The notes beneath the pieces are model-generated. The model saw only the letters and a list, made by a program, of their open reading frames with translations, was not told the origin of the DNA and made no database searches. From Limnobaculum allomyrinae (GTDB lineage Bacteria > Pseudomonadota > Gammaproteobacteria > Enterobacterales > Enterobacteriaceae): 64,000 nucleotides of DNA. Shown here in pieces: positions 20,694 to 30,674 of the stretch. Position numbers and translations under genes: made by a program. The stretch is from NCBI RefSeq assembly GCF_016649425.1, contig NZ_JADRCR010000008.1:1-64000 (forward strand), written 5' to 3'. The stretch's first letter is position 1. Every line of letters starts with the position of its first letter.

Positions 20694-21440
20694 TTATCCC
20701 AACTGGTATTTAAGACGACTTTTACGGAAATCTTTCAATGCGAAGTCACCGGTACACAGGGAATTGCTGTCATATTGCTCAGCTAGCTGTTCGCTGACAT
20801 AGCTAATCTGATGGTGCAAACCATGGTTTTTTACCCACATAACCAGATTCAGATTAGGTTGTGACATCTCCATACCGGTAAATTCATATTGTTCTCTGCG
20901 GCAGAGAAAACAGGCGGTTTGCCCGGGAAGAATGCTTAATTCAACATCTGAACGAGGAAACTGAGTCCAGATTGTTCCATCATTAGTCACGCTGGAAACA
21001 TGGAACTGGTATGGGGCAAGAGAACGAATATTGTGGTACATCAGTTCAGCCTGTTCCCCGACATATTTATTCGACTTAATCCGGTTTTCGCTACGTACCC
21101 ACTGGTTTTCAAAAAAATACTCGCCGGACAGGCTTAACACGGCATTCGTATTGGGCGTAAACAGAGATTTCTCCAACGAATGTTGTTTTGCGGCGACAGA
21201 CAGCATGGGGACATCATTAATGAATGGCAGATAGTTTGGGCTTATATATTGACGAACTCCCCGCATAGGTCGGCTATCAACTAACTCAAAGAATCGGTAT
21301 TCCGTCGCTTTGGAAGGGCCGGTATAAAAGAAAGCGTCTTCCGGCAATGTGGTTCTGGTGGTTCCTTTGCCATAGAAAGAGAACTCCCGAACAAAAAACG
21401 CTAAGAATAGGGTAGGGCGAGGGAGCTGAATAATATCCAT
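20694..21440 (-). CDS. Unrecognised protein of 248 residues
   Basis: I do not recognise this family. From ATG 21440 the protein is 248 residues, soluble-looking, with no signal peptide or membrane helix. It starts MDIIQLPRPTLFLAFFVREF and has a compact middle with many aromatic residues (FPRSDVELSILPGQTACFLCRREQYEF), including a Cys-x-x-Cys-like CFLC. A TTG at 21449 is an alternative start; neither has a clear ribosome site. It follows suhB by 61 bases on the same strand and is probably read through from it, with no terminator between. Codon use looks like the core genes, so it is probably a real lineage-specific gene. Confidence 0.75.
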   Translation of the reverse strand: MDIIQLPRPTLFLAFFVREFSFYGKGTTRTTLPEDAFFYTGPSKATEYRFFELVDSRPMRGVRQYISPNYLPFINDVPMLSVAAKQHSLEKSLFTPNTNAVLSLSGEYFFENQWVRSENRIKSNKYVGEQAELMYHNIRSLAPYQFHVSSVTNDGTIWTQFPRSDVELSILPGQTACFLCRREQYEFTGMEMSQPNLNLVMWVKNHGLHHQISYVSEQLAEQYDSNSLCTGDFALKDFRKSRLKYQLG

Positions 21441-21501
21441 AATCAACAACGAACCAATAATGGCCGGGCAATCTTATAGCCAACTGCCCGGTATCCGATG
21501 A

Positions 21502-22305
21502 TTAACGCTTTAATGAATCGCTTAATTCATCACGCACAGTTGACAGCAGTGCTTTAACCACGCGTGGGTTACCCGCCACAACGTTGCCTGAAACATAAGA
21601 GTTATGTCCGCCAACGAAGTCAGTCACAATACCACCTGATTCACGAACCAGCAGTTCACCGGCAGCAAAATCCCATGGCTTCAGGCCAATTTCAAAGAAA
21701 CCATCAACGCGGGAAGAGGCAACATAAGCCAGGTCTAATGCGGCTGAACCGGTACGACGGAAGTCTGCGCACTGGGTGAACAGTTTGCCAACCATATTGA
21801 TATAGGTAGCAGAGTGCTGTTTTGCTTTAAATGGAAAACCGGTAGCCAGAATGGTACCAGAAAGATCTTTTGCGTTTGAACCGCGCAAACGGTAACCGTT
21901 TAGCTGCGCACCCTGACCGCGAGCGGCGGTAAACAGCTCATTACGCATAGGATCGTAAACCACAGCGACTTCCGTGCGGCCTTTAACGCGCACAGCAATA
22001 GAGACGCTGAAGTGAGGGAGTCGTTTGATAAAATTGGTGGTGCCATCCAGTGGATCAATAACCCATTGTACATCCTGGTCTTCTCCAGCCAGTTCACCGC
22101 GTTCTTCACTGATGATGGTATGTTGAGGATAAGCTTTACGAATAACATCGATAATCAGATGTTCTGCTTCGCGGTCAACGTTAGTTACAAAATCGTTGTT
22201 ACCTTTTTGGCTTGCTTCAACGGTGTCAGGTGTTTCATAAAACTTGGCGATCAGGTTACCAGCCTTACGTGCAGCACGTACGGCGATGTTCAGCATAGGA
22301 TGCAT
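21502..22305 (-). CDS. suhB: Inositol-1-monophosphatase / Nus factor SuhB
   Basis: A 267-residue enzyme of the Mg-dependent inositol monophosphatase family. Metal ligands are in SEERGE, in VIDPLDGTTNF, and in the C-terminal PWDFAAGELLVRESGG. In E. coli SuhB also joins the ribosomal RNA antitermination complex. Length and sequence are close to E. coli throughout. It is divergent from trmJ, with 131 bases between, as in E. coli. Confidence 0.96.
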   Translation of the reverse strand: MHPMLNIAVRAARKAGNLIAKFYETPDTVEASQKGNNDFVTNVDREAEHLIIDVIRKAYPQHTIISEERGELAGEDQDVQWVIDPLDGTTNFIKRLPHFSVSIAVRVKGRTEVAVVYDPMRNELFTAARGQGAQLNGYRLRGSNAKDLSGTILATGFPFKAKQHSATYINMVGKLFTQCADFRRTGSAALDLAYVASSRVDGFFEIGLKPWDFAAGELLVRESGGIVTDFVGGHNSYVSGNVVAGNPRVVKALLSTVRDELSDSLKR

Positions 22306-22436
22306 GGGTATCTTCCACTAAATGTTAAAGAACAGAGAAATATAAAGCGGGCGAAGTATACCAGAGGATCGGCAAAATATACAGGCTGTGTTACTATTCA
22401 TTCTCATAACTTTTAGCCCACAGAATTTTGTTTTTT

Positions 22437-23210
22437 ATGTCAGAGCTTATCTCCGAGAAAATTGGACTGGATAATATTCGTATTGTGCTGGTCGAAACCT
22501 CCCATACCGGCAACATGGGTTCTACCGCCAGAGCCATGAAAACCATGGGTTTGACCAACTTATATCTGGTTAATCCACTGGTTAAACCTGACTCACAGGC
22601 GATCGCTTTAGCTGCCGGCGCCAGCGATATTATCGGTAATGCCACTATTGTGGATACGCTGGATCAGGCATTAGAAGGATGCCGTCTGGTGGTTGGAACC
22701 AGCGCCCGTTCCCGAACCCTACAGTGGCCAATGCTGGAGCCGCGAGAATGTGGAATCAAAATGTGTCAGGAATCTGTTCAGGCACCGGTAGCGTTAGTGT
22801 TTGGCCGTGAACGTGTTGGGCTCACCAATGATGAACTGCAAAAGTGCCATTATCACGTAGCGATTCCTGCCAATCCGGATTACAGCTCATTAAATCTGGC
22901 AATGGCAGTACAGATTCTGGCTTATGAAATTCGCGTTGCCTGGTTGGATCAGCAAGAAAGCGGCAAACCACAACCGGTGGTAGTGGAAGATGAAGTTTAT
23001 CCGCTGGCGGAAGATCTGGCGCGTTTCTATCAGCATCTGGAATCGACACTGCTGAATATCGGTTTTATTCGAGCAGCTCACCCAGGGCAGGTCATGAATA
23101 AACTGCGTCGCTTAATTAATCGTGCTCGCCCTGAGAGTCAGGAATTAAACATTCTGCGCGGGATTTTAAGTGCCATAGAAAACCCCGATACAAGAAATAG
23201 GCAGAAATAA
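22437..23210 (+). CDS. trmJ: tRNA (cytidine/uridine-2'-O-)-methyltransferase TrmJ
   Basis: A 257-residue SPOUT methyltransferase that makes the 2'-O-methyl mark at tRNA position 32. SPOUT features are the N-terminal [22 protein letters not shown] and the knot region [15 protein letters not shown]...[13 protein letters not shown]. The ATG at 22437 gives the family start MSELI; the frame could begin at TTG 22428 but that adds only three residues. It stands alone upstream of iscR, with a 177-base gap holding the isc control region. Confidence 0.95.
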   Translation: MSELISEKIGLDNIRIVLVETSHTGNMGSTARAMKTMGLTNLYLVNPLVKPDSQAIALAAGASDIIGNATIVDTLDQALEGCRLVVGTSARSRTLQWPMLEPRECGIKMCQESVQAPVALVFGRERVGLTNDELQKCHYHVAIPANPDYSSLNLAMAVQILAYEIRVAWLDQQESGKPQPVVVEDEVYPLAEDLARFYQHLESTLLNIGFIRAAHPGQVMNKLRRLINRARPESQELNILRGILSAIENPDTRNRQK

Positions 23211-23296
23211 TCCTGAATTAACACCTTTTCAATTGTTACAATACGGGCGACAATAGCGGACATATCTCGATTTGGTGACATTTTTCTGGCTCAATA

Positions 23297-23321
23297 ATAC
23301 TTGACTAAATTACTCAACTAA
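23297..23321 (+). promoter_or_regulatory. IscR type 1 site, distal
   Basis: A 25-base element beginning ATACTTGACTAAATTACTC that follows the type 1 IscR pattern (ATASYYGACTRWWWYAGTC...). It is exactly adjacent to the next copy, as in E. coli, where tandem sites let cluster-bound IscR repress its own operon. Confidence 0.75.
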
Positions 23322-23346
23322 ATAGTTGACTGAAATAGTTGGGAAT
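23322..23346 (+). promoter_or_regulatory. IscR type 1 site, proximal, overlapping the isc promoter
   Basis: A 25-base element beginning ATAGTTGACTGAAATAGTT and ending GGGAAT. Its TTGACT (23326-23331) is a good -35 hexamer; AACTAT at 23351 may be the -10, with a long spacer of 19. The IscR site therefore covers the promoter. Confidence 0.78.
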
Positions 23347-23387
23347 GCCAAACTATCTGCATCTTCACAAACAGATGGGCATTAACA

Positions 23388-23891
23388 ATGAGACTGACAT
23401 CAAAAGGTCGCTATGCAGTAACAGCCATGTTGGACGTGGCTTTGCACTCACAAGAAGGACCGGTCCCTTTAGCTGATATTTCCGAACGTCAGGGGATTTC
23501 TTTGTCTTATCTTGAGCAATTGTTCTCCCGTTTGCGCAAGAATGGTTTAGTGACCAGCGTTCGTGGTCCTGGTGGCGGCTATTTACTGGGCAAAGATGCC
23601 GGTGATATCGCCGTTGGTTCAGTTATCAGTGCCGTTGATGAATCTGTCGATGCGACCCGTTGTATGGGAAGCGGTGGATGCCAGAGTGGTACGCGTTGCC
23701 TGACACATACACTGTGGCACGATCTCAGTGAACGCATCAGCAGCTTTCTTAATGAGATTACGCTGTCTGAATTGGTAAAGAATCAAGAAATTCTGGATGT
23801 AGCCGACCGTCAAAATAACGAAACTCAAGGTACGGTTACCAGCACTCATCGTGCATTCGATGAGGCAAAAAAGATCAATCTGCGCGCTTAA
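23388..23891 (+). CDS. iscR: Iron-sulfur cluster regulator IscR
   Basis: A 167-residue Rrf2-family repressor with an N-terminal winged helix (residues 1-65; [34 protein letters not shown]). The [2Fe-2S] ligands Cys92, Cys98, Cys104 and His107 are all present. Cluster-loaded IscR represses the isc operon through type 1 sites, as found just upstream; apo-IscR acts at type 2 sites. First gene of the isc operon, 47 bases before iscS. The C-terminal tail is poorly conserved, as usual. Confidence 0.97.
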   Translation: MRLTSKGRYAVTAMLDVALHSQEGPVPLADISERQGISLSYLEQLFSRLRKNGLVTSVRGPGGGYLLGKDAGDIAVGSVISAVDESVDATRCMGSGGCQSGTRCLTHTLWHDLSERISSFLNEITLSELVKNQEILDVADRQNNETQGTVTSTHRAFDEAKKINLRA

Positions 23892-23938
23892 TTGGCAGTG
23901 ATGATTGCATTATTTAGAAGTCGTGTACGGAGCAAAGA

Positions 23939-25153
23939 ATGAAATTACCTATCTATCTGGACTACTCAGCAACAACACCGGTCGATCCGCGCGTTGCCGA
24001 GAAGATGATGCAGTATTTGACCCTCGATGGCATTTTCGGTAACCCAGCCTCGCGTTCTCACCGTTTTGGCTGGCAGGCAGAAGAGGCGGTCGATATTGCC
24101 CGTAACCAGATTGCAGAACTGGTGGGTGCCGATCCTCGCGAGATTGTTTTTACCTCTGGTGCTACAGAAGCGGACAACCTGGCGATTAAAGGTGCAGCTA
24201 ACTTTTACCAAAAGAAAGGTAAGCACATCATCACCAGTAAGACGGAGCATAAAGCCGTACTGGATACCTGCCGTCAACTGGAGCGTGAAGGTTACGAAGT
24301 AACTTATTTAGCGCCACAGGCTAACGGTATTATCGATTTAAGCGAGCTGGAAGCAGCCATGCGTGATGACACCTGTGTGGTTTCTATCATGCACGTGAAC
24401 AACGAAATTGGCGTGGTTCAGGATATCGCCACCATTGGTGAAATGTGCCGTAGCCGCGGGATTATTTTCCATGTGGATGCTACCCAGAGCGTGGGTAAAT
24501 TGCCGATTGACCTGTCCCAGCTTAAAGTTGACCTGATGTCTTTCTCTGGCCATAAAATTTATGGGCCAAAAGGTATTGGTGCTTTATATGTTCGTCGTAA
24601 ACCACGGGTAAGAATTGAAGCTCAAATGCACGGTGGTGGTCATGAGCGCGGTATGCGTTCTGGTACTTTACCGGTGCACCAAATTGTTGGGATGGGTGAA
24701 GCTTACCGCATTGCTAAAGAAGAGATGGATACCGAAATTCCTCGCCTTCGTGCACTGCGCGATCGCCTGTGGGACGGTCTGAAAGATATTGAAGAAGTTC
24801 ACTTGAATGGCTGCCTGGAGCAAGGCGTAGCCAGCATTCTTAACGTAAGTTTTAACTACGTTGAGGGTGAATCTCTGATGATGGCTCTGAAAGATTTAGC
24901 CGTTTCTTCCGGTTCAGCCTGTACTTCTGCAAGCCTGGAGCCGTCTTATGTGTTACGTGCTTTAGGTATGAGTGATGAATTGGCACATAGCTCAATTCGC
25001 TTCTCTCTGGGACGTTTTACTACTGAAGAAGAGATCGATTACACCATTGATTTAGTCAAGAAGTCGATTGGCCGTCTGCGTGACCTGTCTCCACTGTGGG
25101 ATATGTTCAAACAAGGCGTGGATATCAGTACCATTGAGTGGTCTCATCATTAA
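23939..25153 (+). CDS. iscS: Cysteine desulfurase IscS
   Basis: A 404-residue PLP enzyme that takes sulfur from cysteine for clusters, thiouridine and other uses. The PLP lysine lies in [10 protein letters not shown] and the mobile-loop catalytic Cys in [10 protein letters not shown]; length equals that of E. coli IscS (Lys206, Cys328). GGAG precedes the ATG. The C-terminus [21 protein letters not shown] is the conserved tail that contacts IscU. It is followed by iscU after 55 bases. Confidence 0.97.
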   Translation: MKLPIYLDYSATTPVDPRVAEKMMQYLTLDGIFGNPASRSHRFGWQAEEAVDIARNQIAELVGADPREIVFTSGATEADNLAIKGAANFYQKKGKHIITSKTEHKAVLDTCRQLEREGYEVTYLAPQANGIIDLSELEAAMRDDTCVVSIMHVNNEIGVVQDIATIGEMCRSRGIIFHVDATQSVGKLPIDLSQLKVDLMSFSGHKIYGPKGIGALYVRRKPRVRIEAQMHGGGHERGMRSGTLPVHQIVGMGEAYRIAKEEMDTEIPRLRALRDRLWDGLKDIEEVHLNGCLEQGVASILNVSFNYVEGESLMMALKDLAVSSGSACTSASLEPSYVLRALGMSDELAHSSIRFSLGRFTTEEEIDYTIDLVKKSIGRLRDLSPLWDMFKQGVDISTIEWSHH

Positions 25154-25208
25154 TTGATTTGATATCGCGCCGCAGTGATGGGCGCGGTAATCAGCAGGAG
25201 TAATAAAC

Positions 25209-25595
25209 ATGGCTTACAGCGAAAAAGTTATTGAACACTACGAGAATCCTCGTAACGTTGGTTCATTTGATAATGAAGACCCTACCGTTGGTAGCGGTAT
25301 GGTGGGTGCGCCAGCCTGTGGCGACGTAATGAAATTGCAGATTAAAGTTAACGATCAGGGTATTATTGAAGACGCCCGTTTTAAAACTTATGGCTGTGGT
25401 TCAGCGATTGCTTCCAGCTCCCTGATTACCGAGTGGGTTAAAGGTAAATCTTTAGATCAGGCCGAAGCAATTAAAAACACTGAAATTGCTGAAGAACTGG
25501 CATTACCGCCGGTAAAAATTCACTGCTCGATTTTGGCAGAAGATGCTATCAAAGCAGCCATTGCGGATTATAAAAACAAACATAGTAATAAATAA
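25209..25595 (+). CDS. iscU: Iron-sulfur scaffold IscU
   Basis: A 128-residue scaffold on which the [2Fe-2S] cluster forms. The three conserved Cys (in PACGD, YGCGS and IHCS) and Asp39 are present, as is the LPPVK motif recognised by HscA. Sequence is close to E. coli. It has CAGGAG eight bases before its ATG. Confidence 0.98.
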   Translation: MAYSEKVIEHYENPRNVGSFDNEDPTVGSGMVGAPACGDVMKLQIKVNDQGIIEDARFKTYGCGSAIASSSLITEWVKGKSLDQAEAIKNTEIAEELALPPVKIHCSILAEDAIKAAIADYKNKHSNK

Positions 25596-25619
25596 GCAAT
25601 AAACGATTGAGGTTTGGTT

Positions 25620-25943
25620 ATGGCGATTACCATGAGCGACAGCGCTGCACAACGTGTTCAGACATTTTTATCTAATCGGGGCAAAGGCGTAGGCCTTCGT
25701 CTGGGGGTAAGAACGTCGGGCTGTTCTGGAATGGCGTATGTTCTCGAATTTGTTGACGAATTACACGATGAAGATACGGTATTTGAAGACAAGGGCGTGA
25801 AGGTAATTGTAGATGCAAAAAGTCTGGTCTATCTGGACGGCACCGAGCTGGATTTTGTTAAAGAAGGCCTGAATGAAGGGTTTAAGTTTAATAACCCGAA
25901 CATTTCAAGTGAATGTGGTTGTGGCGAAAGTTTTAACGTCTAG
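25620..25943 (+). CDS. iscA: A-type iron-sulfur carrier IscA
   Basis: A 107-residue A-type carrier. The Cys of SGCSG and the two in the C-terminal ECGCGES are the ligands. Start 25620 ([13 protein letters not shown]) matches the family and has GAGG seven bases upstream; an in-frame TTG at 25614 is not favoured. It delivers clusters to target enzymes. A hairpin separates it from hscB. Confidence 0.96.
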   Translation: MAITMSDSAAQRVQTFLSNRGKGVGLRLGVRTSGCSGMAYVLEFVDELHDEDTVFEDKGVKVIVDAKSLVYLDGTELDFVKEGLNEGFKFNNPNISSECGCGESFNV

Positions 25944-26004
25944 TCTGCTATCGTAACGTTTGTAGATTAAATACAGCATTCGAAAATGTCGACTTTGAAA
26001 AGTG

Positions 26005-26035
26005 CTCCCTTGCTGATAGCCGGTAAGGGAGTTTT
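26005..26035 (+). terminator. Hairpin between iscA and hscB
   Basis: CTCCCTT (26005-26011) pairs with AAGGGAG (26025-26031), followed by four T. It lies within the isc operon and may act as a partial terminator or mRNA-end stabiliser that lets iscRSUA be made in excess over hscBA-fdx. The strength is moderate only. Confidence 0.6.
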
Positions 26036-26063
26036 CGCCTAACCTATATCATCAGAGCACGTC

Positions 26064-26594
26064 ATGGACTATTTCACACTATTTAACCTGCCGGTCCACT
26101 ATGTGGTGGATACTTCATCGCTCTCATCCCGCTATCAGGAATTACAACGCCAATACCATCCCGATCGTTATGCTACGGCCTCTGAGAGCGAACGTCTCCA
26201 GTCAGTTCAGCAAGCGGCAACAATAAATGATGCTTATCAAACGTTGAAAGATCCGCTGCGTCGTGCAGAATACCTGCTGTCTCTTAACGGGATAGATGTA
26301 AGAAATGAACAGCAAACCATGCATGATACGGTGTTCCTGATGGAACAACTGGAGCTGCGTGAAGAGCTGGACGGTATTGAACACCGTAATACCAGTCAGA
26401 AAGAGACCGAATCAGCACTGTCTGCCTTTAGCCAACGAGTAGAAAAAATGACCCGGCAGCGCAGTGAACAACTAAAACAAGAATTGGATAGCCAGAACTG
26501 GAAGAGTGCGGCAGATACCGTACGTAAACTGAGTTTTCTGGATAAGCTTCAACAGCAGGTCGAACAACTGGAAGAGAAGTTATTCGACGCCTGA
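26064..26594 (+). CDS. hscB: Co-chaperone HscB (Hsc20)
   Basis: A 176-residue J-type co-chaperone. The N-terminal J domain carries the HPD motif (QYHPDRYA); the C-terminal three-helix domain binds IscU. It stimulates the ATPase of HscA to release the cluster. The hscA start follows 12 bases after its stop. Confidence 0.96.
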   Translation: MDYFTLFNLPVHYVVDTSSLSSRYQELQRQYHPDRYATASESERLQSVQQAATINDAYQTLKDPLRRAEYLLSLNGIDVRNEQQTMHDTVFLMEQLELREELDGIEHRNTSQKETESALSAFSQRVEKMTRQRSEQLKQELDSQNWKSAADTVRKLSFLDKLQQQVEQLEEKLFDA

Positions 26595-26606
26595 CGGAAA
26601 CTGAAC

Positions 26607-28457
26607 ATGGCTTTATTACAAATTAGCGAACCGGGGATGACGGCAGCACCCCATCAGCGTCGGCTCGCAGCGGGTATCGACTTAGGTACCACTAACTCTC
26701 TGGTTGCCACTGTCCGCAGTGGGCAAGCCGAAACGTTACCCGACGATCAAGGTCGCCATTTACTGCCTTCCGTAGTGCATTATCAACATGAAGGAACGGA
26801 TGTTGGCTGGAGCGCACGCGCTCAGGCAGCTGCCGATCCTTCTAATACCCTGAGTTCGGTGAAACGAATGATGGGGCGTTCACTGAACGATATCGTTCAA
26901 CGCTACCCAAACCTGCCTTACCAACTGCAAGCCAGTGAGAATGGCTTACCGGTTATTGTTACCGCAGGTGGAATGGTTAATCCGGTTCAGGTTTCTGCGG
27001 AGATTCTGACAACGCTGGCGAAACGTGCTCAGGAGACATTAGGCGGCGATCTTGACGGTGTGGTAATTACCGTTCCTGCCTATTTTGATGACGCTCAGCG
27101 TCAGGGTACCAAAGATGCCGCTCGCCTGGCTGGATTGCATGTGCTGCGTCTGTTAAATGAACCAACCGCGGCAGCCATTGCTTATGGCCTGGATTCAGGA
27201 CAGGAAGGGATTATCGCCGTCTACGATCTGGGTGGTGGTACCTTTGATATTTCTATTCTTCGCCTGAGTCGTGGCGTGTTTGAAGTGCTGGCAACCGGCG
27301 GTGATTCTGCGCTGGGTGGTGATGATTTTGACCATCTGCTGGCAGACTGGTTGCGTGAACAGGCTGGATTTGGTGCTCACAGTGACCATCAGCTTCAACG
27401 TCAGTTACTGGATGCAGCGATAGCGGCTAAAATAGCGCTTAGCGATAGTCATAGTGCTGAAGTTAAGGTCGGTAGCTGGCAGGGTACGGTTACCCGTGAA
27501 CAGTTTGACGACCTGATTGCTTCGCTGGTGAAAAAGACATTATTGGCCTGTCGCCGTGCACTGAAAGATGCTGGCGTCAGCGCAGATGAAGTCCTGGAAG
27601 TCGTTATGGTCGGCGGTTCCACCCGTGTACCATTGGTGCGTACTTTAGTGGGTGAGTTTTTTGGTCGAACCCCGTTAACCAGTATTGACCCTGACCGGGT
27701 TGTAGCGATTGGTGCTGCTATTCAGGCTGATGTGCTGGTTGGTAATAAGCCAGATTCCGATATTTTATTGTTAGATGTGATTCCGCTTTCTCTGGGCATT
27801 GAAACCATGGGCGGATTGGTAGAAAAGATTATTCCACGCAATACCACCATTCCGGTAGCCAGAGCGCAAGAGTTCACCACCTTTAAAGATGGTCAGACAG
27901 CGATGATGGTTCATGTGCTACAGGGTGAGCGTGAATTGGTTGATGACTGTCGTTCTCTGGCTCGCTTTACGTTACGTGGCTTACCGCCAATGCCGGCCGG
28001 TGGTGCGCATATTCGCGTAACCTATCAGGTGGATGCGGATGGTTTACTTAGTGTGACGGCGATGGAAAAATCCACCAACGTGCAGGCATCGATCCAAGTA
28101 AAACCCTCTTATGGCCTGAGCGATGATGAAATCGCCACCATGATTAAAGACTCGATGACCAATGCACTACAAGATGTTAGTGCACGTATGCTGGCAGAAC
28201 AAAAGGTAGAGGCTGCCCGGGTGCTGGAAAGCCTGAATGCCGCTTTGAACAGCGATAGCGATCTGCTCACTGAAACTGAACGAGCTGAAATAGATAGTGC
28301 TATCAGCCAGCTACAAACTGCTATGCAGGGTAATGAGACTGCAACAATAGAAGCGTCCATCAAAACACTGGATTCTGTAACTCAAGATTTTGCCGCCCGC
28401 CGTATGGATTCATCAATACGCCGCGCTTTGGCGGGTCATTCCGTAGATGAGGTTTAA
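26607..28457 (+). CDS. hscA: Hsp70-type chaperone HscA
   Basis: A 616-residue Hsp70 dedicated to IscU. The actin-like ATPase domain has [14 protein letters not shown], the [10 protein letters not shown] motif and [11 protein letters not shown]; the substrate domain starts at about residue 390 ([20 protein letters not shown]) and ends in a helical lid. It recognises the LPPVK peptide of IscU. Overall length equals the E. coli protein. fdx follows two bases later. Confidence 0.97.
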   Translation: MALLQISEPGMTAAPHQRRLAAGIDLGTTNSLVATVRSGQAETLPDDQGRHLLPSVVHYQHEGTDVGWSARAQAAADPSNTLSSVKRMMGRSLNDIVQRYPNLPYQLQASENGLPVIVTAGGMVNPVQVSAEILTTLAKRAQETLGGDLDGVVITVPAYFDDAQRQGTKDAARLAGLHVLRLLNEPTAAAIAYGLDSGQEGIIAVYDLGGGTFDISILRLSRGVFEVLATGGDSALGGDDFDHLLADWLREQAGFGAHSDHQLQRQLLDAAIAAKIALSDSHSAEVKVGSWQGTVTREQFDDLIASLVKKTLLACRRALKDAGVSADEVLEVVMVGGSTRVPLVRTLVGEFFGRTPLTSIDPDRVVAIGAAIQADVLVGNKPDSDILLLDVIPLSLGIETMGGLVEKIIPRNTTIPVARAQEFTTFKDGQTAMMVHVLQGERELVDDCRSLARFTLRGLPPMPAGGAHIRVTYQVDADGLLSVTAMEKSTNVQASIQVKPSYGLSDDEIATMIKDSMTNALQDVSARMLAEQKVEAARVLESLNAALNSDSDLLTETERAEIDSAISQLQTAMQGNETATIEASIKTLDSVTQDFAARRMDSSIRRALAGHSVDEV

Positions 28458-28459
28458 GC

Positions 28460-28795
28460 ATGCCTAAGATAGTATTCCTGCCCCATCAGGACTTATGTCC
28501 GGAAGGGGCGGTTGTTGAAGCAAAAGAGGGTGAAACCATATTAGATGCCGCATTACGTAACGGTATCGAAGTGGAACATGCCTGTGAAATGTCCTGTGCC
28601 TGTACCACCTGTCACTGCATTGTGCGTGAAGGATTTGATTCTCTGGCAGAAAGCAGCGAGTTGGAAGACGATATGCTGGATAAAGCCTGGGGACTGGAGC
28701 CGGAGAGCCGTTTAAGCTGTCAGGCAAAAGTGACCGATGAAGATCTGGTGGTTGAGCTTCCTCGCTATACGGTTAACCATGCCCGCGAGCATTAA
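28460..28795 (+). CDS. fdx: [2Fe-2S] ferredoxin, Isc type
   Basis: A 111-residue adrenodoxin-type ferredoxin. The ligands are the three Cys of CEMSCACTTC (with the Cys-x5-Cys-x2-Cys spacing) and a fourth in RLSCQAKV. It supplies electrons for cluster assembly on IscU. It is packed two bases after hscA and 20 before iscX. Confidence 0.97.
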   Translation: MPKIVFLPHQDLCPEGAVVEAKEGETILDAALRNGIEVEHACEMSCACTTCHCIVREGFDSLAESSELEDDMLDKAWGLEPESRLSCQAKVTDEDLVVELPRYTVNHAREH

Positions 28796-28815
28796 TGAAT
28801 AACGGGATATAAAAG

Positions 28816-29016
28816 ATGAGTTTAACCTGGAAAGACAGTCGGGAAATTGGCGAAGCGCTGTACGATCAGTTTCCGGATACCGACCCGAAAACGGTACGCT
28901 TCACGGATTTACATCGTTGGGTGTGCGAGTTAGAAGATTTTGAAGACGATCCCAACGCCTCAAACGAAAAGATCCTTGAGGCGATCCTGCTAGTCTGGCT
29001 GGACGAAGCAGAATAG
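28816..29016 (+). CDS. iscX: IscX (YfhJ), iron-binding Isc accessory protein
   Basis: A 66-residue acidic protein ([27 protein letters not shown]) that binds IscS and iron and tunes desulfurase activity. It is the last gene of the isc operon. A terminator follows 11 bases after the stop. Confidence 0.96.
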   Translation: MSLTWKDSREIGEALYDQFPDTDPKTVRFTDLHRWVCELEDFEDDPNASNEKILEAILLVWLDEAE

Positions 29017-29027
29017 TAATCATTAAT

Positions 29028-29056
29028 GGGGCCGCCTTTGGGGGCCTTATTTTTTT
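29028..29056 (+). terminator. Terminator of the isc operon
   Basis: GGCCGCC and GGGGGCC pair around TTTG with one internal G-G mismatch, and a seven-T run follows. It lies between iscX and pepB. Confidence 0.75.
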
Positions 29057-29093
29057 GGTTTAAGTAAATATAAAAATAGCGGGAGCCATAACA

Positions 29094-30389
29094 ATGACAA
29101 ATCAATTTATGCCTGTTTATCTTTCTCATGAACCTGCTGATGCGGTTTGGGGTGACAAAGCCCTGTTAAGCACCAACAGTGAAGGAATGACTATTCATCT
29201 CCATGGAAATGGCAAGCTGGGCGCTATTCAACGTGCGGCCCGTAAAATCGACGGTCAGGGCGTTAAAAAAGTGAAGCTGGCGGGAGAAGGCTGGGATTTG
29301 GAACGCAGCTGGAGTTTCTGGCAGGGCTTCCGTGGGCCAAAAGGCGAAAGAAAAGTTGAATGGGCGACGCTGGAGCAGCAAGAACAGCAAGAGCTGGCGC
29401 GTCGTTTACAGATTATTGACTGGGTTCGTGACACCATCAATATGCCAGCGGAAGAGCTGGGGCCGGAGCAACTGGTTAAGCGCACGGTTGATTTGTTCTG
29501 TGATATTTCCTGTGACGCGGTGAACTATCGCATTGTTAAAGGTGAAGCACTGCGTGAGCAGAACTATATGGGACTGTATACCGTAGGCCGTGGTTCCGAG
29601 CGTGAGCCTGCTCTGCTGGCTCTGGATTACAATCCAACCGGTAATCCGGATGCACCGGTATTTGCCAGTCTGGTAGGTAAAGGTATCACCTTTGACTCCG
29701 GTGGTTACAGCATGAAACAAAGCGCTTTTATGGACTCTATGAAGTCCGATATGGGCGGCGCGGCAACTATCGCCGGTGCGCTGGCGTTAGCGATTAGCCG
29801 TGGTTTGAAACAGCGGGTAAAACTGTTCCTGTGCTGTGCCGATAACCTGGTAAGCGGTAATGCTTTCAAACTGGGTGATATTATCCGTTATCGCAATGGT
29901 AAAACCGTTGAAGTGATGAATACCGATGCAGAAGGGCGTTTGGTGTTAGCGGATGGCCTGATCGATGCTGAAGCACAAAATCCGCAGATGATTATTGATT
30001 GCGCCACTCTGACCGGTGCAGCCAAAATGGCGTTAGGAAATGACTATCATGCGCTGTTTAGCTTTGACGATGCGCTGGCAAACGAGATGTTGAGCAGCGC
30101 TAATAGCGAAAATGAACCATTCTGGCGTTTACCGCTGGCGGAGTTCCACCGTAGCCAATTGCCGTCAAACTTTGCGGAACTAAACAATATGGCAGGTGCG
30201 GCCTATACCGCAGGTGCCAGTACCGCAGCTGCTTTTCTGTCTCACTTTGTGAAAAATTATCAGCAGGGTTGGATCCATATCGACTGTTCGGCAACTTACC
30301 GTAAAGGTGCAGTGGATCAATGGTCGGCAGGAGCAACGGGGTTAGGTGTTCGGACAATTGCCAACTTGCTATTAAGCCAAAAGTCATAA
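29094..30389 (+). CDS. pepB: Aminopeptidase B (M17 leucyl aminopeptidase family)
   Basis: A 431-residue cytosolic peptidase. The M17 metal-binding and catalytic motifs are seen as [21 protein letters not shown] and the signature [14 protein letters not shown]; the N-terminal domain is the short PepB type. E. coli PepB has 427 residues and the same context after iscX. It trims N-terminal residues from peptides with broad specificity. Confidence 0.96.
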   Translation: MTNQFMPVYLSHEPADAVWGDKALLSTNSEGMTIHLHGNGKLGAIQRAARKIDGQGVKKVKLAGEGWDLERSWSFWQGFRGPKGERKVEWATLEQQEQQELARRLQIIDWVRDTINMPAEELGPEQLVKRTVDLFCDISCDAVNYRIVKGEALREQNYMGLYTVGRGSEREPALLALDYNPTGNPDAPVFASLVGKGITFDSGGYSMKQSAFMDSMKSDMGGAATIAGALALAISRGLKQRVKLFLCCADNLVSGNAFKLGDIIRYRNGKTVEVMNTDAEGRLVLADGLIDAEAQNPQMIIDCATLTGAAKMALGNDYHALFSFDDALANEMLSSANSENEPFWRLPLAEFHRSQLPSNFAELNNMAGAAYTAGASTAAAFLSHFVKNYQQGWIHIDCSATYRKGAVDQWSAGATGLGVRTIANLLLSQKS

Positions 30390-30401
30390 TGAAATAGGTT
30401 G

Positions 30402-30428
30402 ATAACGCGGGTTGGGTACCCGCGTTAT
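30402..30428 (+). terminator. GC-rich hairpin directly after pepB
   Basis: ATAACGCGGG and CCCGCGTTAT form a 10-base perfect stem with a seven-base loop. No T run follows, so it is more likely a 3'-end stabiliser, with the true terminator just downstream. Confidence 0.55.
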
Positions 30429-30448
30429 TGATGACTGATTGAATAATG

Positions 30449-30483
30449 GGCTGACTCTTCTATCAGAGGCAGCCTATTTTTTT
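30449..30483 (+). terminator. Rho-independent terminator of pepB
   Basis: GGCTG-CTCT pairs with AGAG-CAGCC (single unpaired bases on each side), followed by seven T. It ends the pepB transcript. Confidence 0.85.
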
Positions 30484-30674
30484 ACATCGCGGTTATCTAT
30501 TTGCCATCAGTATTTTTCTATAACTACCTTTTAATGTTATGAAAGTCACTGTGGATTATTAATGTGTGATGTAAATATTATTTAAGTGTATTTTTAATCA
30601 ATGAAACTCTCTATCATCCTATATAATGCTTCACCAATCTTGAGTTTGTAAGGCTTAACAAGGAGGTTTCGGTT

